Shown: piece by piece, positions 58,904 to 64,000 of the stretch
How positions within the stretch are numbered: the stretch's first letter is position 1
Layout of the letters: every line of letters starts with the position of its first letter
From: Lachnospiraceae bacterium
GTDB taxonomy: Bacteria > Bacillota > Clostridia > Lachnospirales > Lachnospiraceae
Direction: 5' to 3'
Assembly: GCA_022652545.1 (NCBI GenBank)
Contig: JALCRM010000008.1
Span: 62,001 to 126,000, forward strand
DNA length: 64,000 bases
Position numbers and translations under genes: made by a program
Notes under the pieces: model-generated
Databases searched by the model: none
The model's input: the letters and a program-made list of their open reading frames with translations, nothing else
Told to the model about the DNA's origin: nothing

Positions 58904-59248
58904 CAGGATCAATACGCCAATTCGAATTGCCAATTCAAATTTTTCACCGCAGAGAATTCAATTTCCGGCAACATTACATTTTGTAAGCCTGTTTGCCATT
59001 TTGCAGTTTTCAACGACACTGCGAAAACACGAAAACGTTATCTGAGAAGAAAAAATGAAATAATGTGAAAAAAAGATCAATTACTTAAACGTTATTTGCC
59101 ATAAAATTATTATGCTGTAGTGAGCAGATTATGCTTACATGTTTGTCCGGAAATCATGTTATTATTTTTCAAGCGGACAGCCCGCAGCGTCATAATAAGT
59201 AAAAAGAAAGCTCTGAAACTGTTGTCGCTTTATAAAGGAAGGAAAGCC
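58904..59248. promoter_or_regulatory. AT-rich 345-base spacer before the surface-protein gene
   Basis: No gene is visible. It falls to roughly 25 percent GC in one 60-base line. Seen: a palindrome CAATTCGAATTG at 58918-58929; the direct repeat GCCAATTC at 58916 and 58929; and AAACGTTAT twice, at 59033-59041 and 59087-59095, 54 bases apart. The latter partly resembles LytTR-type half sites, but the spacing is not standard. A promoter for the surface protein is expected here; I could not place its boxes. Confidence 0.45.
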
Positions 59249-62200
59249 ATGAGAAAACTGTTCTGGAAACGTGTTGTTGCTTCTATTGCACTGGTAGCAC
59301 TGCTTTCATCCAATGCAGCGGATCTGATGCCGGCTGTCTATGCAGCGGAATCGGACAACACAGAAACTTCCAATGAAGAAAGTGTCACGGATGAGCAGAC
59401 ACCGGAGAGTACAGGCAGCGGCGCCGAGGTACAGGAAACCGCCCCCGAAGAAGCGGTGACTGCGGCGGAGGATGAAAAGCCTGCCGATACCGAGCAGCCG
59501 GCCGACCCGGAAAAACCCGCCGATACCGAGCAGCTTGCCGACGCGGCGACATCCGTTGAGGCAACCGACACGGCAGCTTCCGTTTTGACAGCCGAGACAG
59601 CGGAATCCGTCGACACGGCCGAGACTGCAGACTCTGTGGATACAGCCAAACCGGCAGCGCCGACACAGACAGTTGAGGCCAAACTCAAGGATGTGGAATT
59701 CGTATGCCAGGACGCGGACGGTAAAGAGATTGCCAGGGCTGATAAGTTCGACCTGGCTTCTGACAGCGTGAACGTGGATGACAGGAAGAAAGACATCCAG
59801 GATTACGCCTACCAGAATGCGACGATCAAAATTGACCTGAATGGTCAGGAATCCACCTCGGATCTGAAGAGGATCAAGGCAGTCCTCGATTCGGACGGGA
59901 CCACTTCTCTGCTGGCATACAGTTCGGATACAGACGGCGACAATTTTACGACAGTCAGCAAAGACAGTTCCTATACCCTGATCTTCAATTATAAGTCCAC
60001 CGCTTCCGCGGATACGGAAGCTTCAAAACCCGAGCCTACCGTCAAGGAAGACAGGATCTCCCTTTCGGCGGCTTTTGAAGATGAGAGCGGCACAGCGATC
60101 ACGGCACCGGAAGGCTTTGCACTTCCTTCCTTCAGCGATACGGTCGATACCCTGACCTTTGCGGACGTTGCTCCTTCGATCAGCGGCTACACCTTCAGGG
60201 AAGCAAAGGTCAACGGCAGTACAGCAGCTTCCATTAAGAAGAGTTCCAAAACAGACGAGACCACAAATGTCACGACGATTTCTTACAGCGCTGTAAACGG
60301 AAAGGATGCTTCCTCCGTCAGCGGCGATGTTACGGTGACCTTTATCTATACCGCGGACGAAAAACCGCAGGAGCCTGAAGTCAAAGAGATCACGCTTTCC
60401 GCAAAGTGCGTGGACGAAGACGGGAAGAAGCTTTCCGGCGCGGCTCTTGATTTCAGCAGCGACTCCGTCGATCTGACGGCTGCTCCGCAGGATATCGACG
60501 GCTACACCTTTACGGAAGCGCAGATCAACGGCAGCAAAGCGACTTCCCTTACCCGGAAGGGCACGACCTCCAAGGCTTCGGACGGCAGCGAAAAGACCGT
60601 CTACACCTATTCCTATACGAACGGCAGCGGCGAGACCATCGAGCTCACCGGTGACACAACGGTAGAGTACGTTTACAAAGCAGACAAAAAGGAAGAGAAG
60701 GAAGTAAAAGAGTACAAGCTGACTGCTTCCTATGTAAGTGTCGATGCAGACGGCAAGGAGTCCTCCATTGACGGACAGGGCAGTTCCCTGCCTTCCTTCG
60801 ACGGCGACACACTGGATGTCAGCGGCAGCAAGCTGACCGTGATCAGCGGGTACTACTACGACAAGGCCACGATAGGCGGCAGAACGATCGATTCCATCAG
60901 CAGGGCGACGAAGTCTGTCGATACCACCGATGAGGACGGCAACAAGACCACGAAGGACATCACCGTCTATTCCTACACGGCAGACGGCAAAACAACGGAA
61001 CTCACGGAAGACACGACCGTAAAGTTCCTCTACAAACCCGTGAAGGAAGTCAAGGAGATCTCCGTCACGGCATCCTGCTTGGATGAAGACGGCAACGCGC
61101 TCGACGGTTATGAGAAGATCGACCTTCCCGCATTCGACAGTGACGGCAGCCTTGTACTGAACGACAAGGACAGCGCTCCGGCCGAAGTCAAAGGCTATAC
61201 TTACGCAAAGGCCCGCATCGGCAAGACGGTCATCGATTCCCTCAGCAAAGAGACGAAGAGCGTAGAGACGACCGATGAGAACGGCGAGACCTCGAAGAAG
61301 GATGTCACCGTTTACAGTTATACGGCGGACGGCAAAACAACAGAACTTACGGACGATACCGTTGTGAAGTTTGTTTTCACTTCGGATGAAGAAGAGAAGT
61401 ACGACGATGTGAAGGTCACGCTCGCCTGTGTTGATCAGAGAGACGATGCGATCAGGGATTACGAGAAGATCGACCTTCCCGCGTTTGACGACAAGCTCGT
61501 TCTCGGAGACACGGCCAAAACACCGGTCGCGATCGAGGGTTACGATTATGTGGAAGCAAAGATCGGCGACACGGTCCTGACCTCCGTAAGCTATGTCACG
61601 AAGACCGTCAAGGTCACCGATGAAGACGGCAACGAGACGACCAAGGATGTAAAGGTCTACTCCTACACGTCCGACGGCGTCAAGAAGAAGATCACCGAAG
61701 ACACGACTATCACACTGACCTATCAGGAACAGCTGCAGGATGTGAAGCTCACCGCGGCCTGCGTCGATGAGAACGGCGCATCGATCGAGGACTACGCTTC
61801 CGTGGACTTCCCTGCTTTTGACGGCAGGATCGCACTCGATGACACCGATAAGGCGCCGATCGAGATCAAGGAGTATTTCTACAAGGATGCGAAGATCGAC
61901 GGCAGCGTCGTAACGGCCATCACATCGAAGACCGAGAAGTATAACGACAAAGACTATACCGTCTACTATTATACCGACAAGAACGGCGACAGCACCGAAC
62001 TCAAGGCTGACACGACAGTAACGCTGGATTACGAAGCGGCTGACAAGATCGTCAAGGTTGATGCCACCTGCGTCGATGAATTCGGCGACCCCATTGCCAA
62101 GGACAAGACGGACACCACCTACCAGAACATGCAGCTGCCGGCCTTCGACGCCGACGGCTACCTTGCGCTGGACGACACAGAGAATCCGCCTGTTGCCAAG

Positions 62201-64000
62201 GTCCAGATCCAGACCGGCCTCTTCAAGGTCACGAAGTACACCTATGTCCAGGCTACGATCGACAACAAGATCATCAAGGGCCTGAAGAAGGAAGAAGCAA
62301 AGCTTTATTCCGACAGTTCGACCGGTTCAAATGAGTCTTCCTCGACGGCCAAGTCCTCCGGCAGCCTTCTTACCGCTGCTGCCGAAGCAGTGGTCGGTGC
62401 GCTGACGGGCAAGACCGAGAGCGCGGATGTCACTTCCGACAGCGGAAACTATGTCTATTCCTACACGACCGACGGCTCCACCTGGACGAAGATCACGGCT
62501 GACACGACCGTGAAGTTCGAGTACACCGACGGCAAGAAGACCGTATTCACCTATGAAGACGACAATGTCCTCGTCACCGCCACCCTGCAGCACGCAGGTG
62601 CAGTGCCGGACGACGCGGAACTGAAGGTGACACCGGTCACTTCCACAACCGACGGCTACAATTACGATGCCTACATGCAGGCACTGAACGACAATGCAGA
62701 CACGATCGCTGCAGCTTCGGGAGATACGGCTGATGAAACTGCGGATGCTGCGGCAACAGACAGCACAGGTGATACGAGCGATACAAGCAAGAAATACAAT
62801 GACAAGAATACCCTGCTTTACGATATTGCATTCATGGCTGACAAGACCGATGCCGACGGCAACGTGATCGATGGCGAGAAGCAGGAATACGAACCTACCG
62901 AAGGCATGGTCAGCATCTCCATGACCTTCAAGCAGAAACAGCTGACGGATGATATTAAGGCGACAAGTGCAGATGACATCACTGTTGTCCATATGCCGCT
63001 GACGGATGACGCAAAAGAAAATGTTGATTCGACGGCTGATGCGACAGATATCAGTGCAAGCGATGTGAAGATTGAGACACTGAGCGACAGCGCAATAGTT
63101 GGCGACAATGAGCAGGTGGATTTTGCAACAGAGGGCCTTTCACTGGTTGCGTTAACAGTTACAAACAATAATCCCCCGCTTGATAAAGACTGGCTATTCT
63201 TTGGAGAAAATAATTATTATGAGTTTACAAATACATATACCGATGCAGATTTAGCTGCAATAGGAAAAACAGCTAGTGATATAAAGTTGGAATATCATTA
63301 TGTCAACGATGATTCCGAAACATTTGCACAGTCAAAGTTTTATAATCCCAACCTGGCTTTGGGAGTGGCTGGCAATTTTCACATAGTTGCATTCGGTACT
63401 GCCAAGCTCGAAGCTCACACAAACGGCAATATCCTTTGCAATAATCTTGAAGCCGGCTCTAATTTTGGAACTAATAGTTATGATGAAATAAGTGCATATA
63501 TTGCCGGAACATATTCTCAGGTTAACGGATCAAGCGGATTAAAAACAAGTAATCCGCTTTGCTTGGGGACTTCTAATGGGATAACCTTTCAGGACAATGG
63601 AAATTCCTTTGCAATAGGTACTGCTAGCAGCAGTACAAAACTTGACAGACCTCATATTGTGTATCGTGATGGAACTAAAAATTTCATAGATATTGCACAG
63701 GTTAAGAGAGACATCACCAGCACTTCAACTACTCTTTCTGAGATGAGTTCAACTGTAGGGTCAAATATCTCATATGTGACAGATGGGCCTACAGGCACTT
63801 ATACATTGTCTGATCCTGATGGAGTAGGAGTTATTTCATTATCGGCGGCTGAGGTTAATGCTTTATCAAGTAAAGATTTGCATTTTAAGGGATTTGAGAG
63901 CGGTCATAACGGTAGCATAATCGTAAATGTTGACTGCAGCAATGGAAATGTCACTTTACCGACGCGTGCTTACGTTTATATTGACGGAGTTCAGCAGGGA
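59249..64000 (+). CDS. Giant repetitive cell-surface protein (3' end outside the window)
   Basis: Secreted surface protein; 1584 residues are visible and the frame is open to the last base. ATG 59249 follows AAGGAAGGAAAGCC. Signal peptide about 1-30 (FWKRVVASIALVALLSS), then a Glu/Ala/Thr/Asp-rich stretch to about 140. From about residue 145 to 1030 come about eight diverged units of 105-119 residues, each with a pattern such as ACVDEDG, then DGYxYxxAxI, then VYSYTxDG and TExTTVxxxY. A Ser-rich linker follows (SDSSTGSNESSST). From about 1290 the sequence and codon use change and a choice-of-anchor-A-like segment begins (LGVAGNFHIVAFGTAKLEAH). An LPXTG-like end should lie beyond the window; sortase B is 2.4 kb upstream. 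Confidence 0.85.
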   Translation, partial: MRKLFWKRVVASIALVALLSSNAADLMPAVYAAESDNTETSNEESVTDEQTPESTGSGAEVQETAPEEAVTAAEDEKPADTEQPADPEKPADTEQLADAATSVEATDTAASVLTAETAESVDTAETADSVDTAKPAAPTQTVEAKLKDVEFVCQDADGKEIARADKFDLASDSVNVDDRKKDIQDYAYQNATIKIDLNGQESTSDLKRIKAVLDSDGTTSLLAYSSDTDGDNFTTVSKDSSYTLIFNYKSTASADTEASKPEPTVKEDRISLSAAFEDESGTAITAPEGFALPSFSDTVDTLTFADVAPSISGYTFREAKVNGSTAASIKKSSKTDETTNVTTISYSAVNGKDASSVSGDVTVTFIYTADEKPQEPEVKEITLSAKCVDEDGKKLSGAALDFSSDSVDLTAAPQDIDGYTFTEAQINGSKATSLTRKGTTSKASDGSEKTVYTYSYTNGSGETIELTGDTTVEYVYKADKKEEKEVKEYKLTASYVSVDADGKESSIDGQGSSLPSFDGDTLDVSGSKLTVISGYYYDKATIGGRTIDSISRATKSVDTTDEDGNKTTKDITVYSYTADGKTTELTEDTTVKFLYKPVKEVKEISVTASCLDEDGNALDGYEKIDLPAFDSDGSLVLNDKDSAPAEVKGYTYAKARIGKTVIDSLSKETKSVETTDENGETSKKDVTVYSYTADGKTTELTDDTVVKFVFTSDEEEKYDDVKVTLACVDQRDDAIRDYEKIDLPAFDDKLVLGDTAKTPVAIEGYDYVEAKIGDTVLTSVSYVTKTVKVTDEDGNETTKDVKVYSYTSDGVKKKITEDTTITLTYQEQLQDVKLTAACVDENGASIEDYASVDFPAFDGRIALDDTDKAPIEIKEYFYKDAKIDGSVVTAITSKTEKYNDKDYTVYYYTDKNGDSTELKADTTVTLDYEAADKIVKVDATCVDEFGDPIAKDKTDTTYQNMQLPAFDADGYLALDDTENPPVAKVQIQTGLFKVTKYTYVQATIDNKIIKGLKKEEAKLYSDSSTGSNESSSTAKSSGSLLTAAAEAVVGALTGKTESADVTSDSGNYVYSYTTDGSTWTKITADTTVKFEYTDGKKTVFTYEDDNVLVTATLQHAGAVPDDAELKVTPVTSTTDGYNYDAYMQALNDNADTIAAASGDTADETADAAATDSTGDTSDTSKKYNDKNTLLYDIAFMADKTDADGNVIDGEKQEYEPTEGMVSISMTFKQKQLTDDIKATSADDITVVHMPLTDDAKENVDSTADATDISASDVKIETLSDSAIVGDNEQVDFATEGLSLVALTVTNNNPPLDKDWLFFGENNYYEFTNTYTDADLAAIGKTASDIKLEYHYVNDDSETFAQSKFYNPNLALGVAGNFHIVAFGTAKLEAHTNGNILCNNLEAGSNFGTNSYDEISAYIAGTYSQVNGSSGLKTSNPLCLGTSNGITFQDNGNSFAIGTASSSTKLDRPHIVYRDGTKNFIDIAQVKRDITSTSTTLSEMSSTVGSNISYVTDGPTGTYTLSDPDGVGVISLSAAEVNALSSKDLHFKGFESGHNGSIIVNVDCSNGNVTLPTRAYVYIDGVQQG

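Noticed and set aside
1-64000. Search for CRISPR arrays, tRNA or rRNA genes, insertion sequences and phage genes.
   Set aside because: No regularly spaced repeats, cloverleaf-like segments, transposase or integrase motifs were seen by reading; short structured RNAs could still be missed.

Overview
The window looks like a chromosomal segment of an anaerobic, Gram-positive gut bacterium of the Lachnospiraceae/Clostridia kind. Evidence: lipoproteins with Gly-Cys or Ala-Cys lipoboxes, a class B sortase, an AgrA/AgrC-like LytTR two-component pair, an LplABC-type carbohydrate importer without its own ATPase, strong GGAGG ribosome sites, and no outer-membrane genes. The sequence is GC-rich (high fifties percent by eye), except for AT-rich patches around 32.7-32.9 kb and 58.9-59.2 kb and the last ~0.9 kb. 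I saw no tRNA, rRNA, transposase, integrase or CRISPR array.

Layout: (1) 1-4783, a dipeptide/oligopeptide ABC importer (3' part of the binding protein, then dppBCDF), followed by a type-B carboxylesterase. (2) 6.5-12.3 kb, a minus-strand beta-alpha-acetyltransferase operon that diverges from a plus-strand Gfo/Idh/MocA dehydrogenase, membrane protein and GH35-like operon. (3) 13-24.5 kb, dehydrogenase, sugar isomerase/epimerase, beta, alpha, MATE exporter, unknown protein, AraC-GH39 regulator, then an alpha-beta-beta-alpha block. (4) 24.5-32.7 kb, a GH140-like (DUF4038) hydrolase, then convergent GH43 and two AraC-GH39 regulators. (5) 33-46.9 kb, LplABC-type importer, dehydrogenase, beta-alpha, beta-alpha-MATE, beta-alpha, AraC-GH39. 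(6) 46.9-49.6 kb, a large GH106-like hydrolase. (7) 49.6-55.7 kb, a minus-strand operon of GDSL lipoprotein, polytopic membrane protein, GT2, FAD oxidoreductase and ferredoxin-like aldo/keto reductase. (8) 55.9-64 kb, sortase B, LytTR regulator, sensor kinase and a giant repetitive surface protein that runs off the window.

The central theme is an expanded C-glycoside deglycosidase (CGD) island. Seven xylose-isomerase-like TIM-barrel proteins (alpha subunits) and seven small DUF6379-like beta-sandwich proteins (beta subunits) lie mostly as adjacent beta-alpha pairs, with three Gfo/Idh/MocA dehydrogenases. In characterised gut systems (DgpA with DgpB/DgpC; Dfg proteins) a dehydrogenase of this family oxidises the sugar at C3 and a two-subunit metal-dependent lyase then breaks the C-C bond to the aglycone. 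Around this core sit hydrolases able to trim decorating sugars or esters (GH35, GH140, GH43, GH106-like, carboxylesterase), an importer, two MATE exporters and four AraC regulators fused to GH39-like domains. My inference is that the locus senses, imports, trims and breaks a family of plant C-glycosides, each alpha/beta pair serving a different aglycone or sugar. Substrates cannot be read from the sequence.
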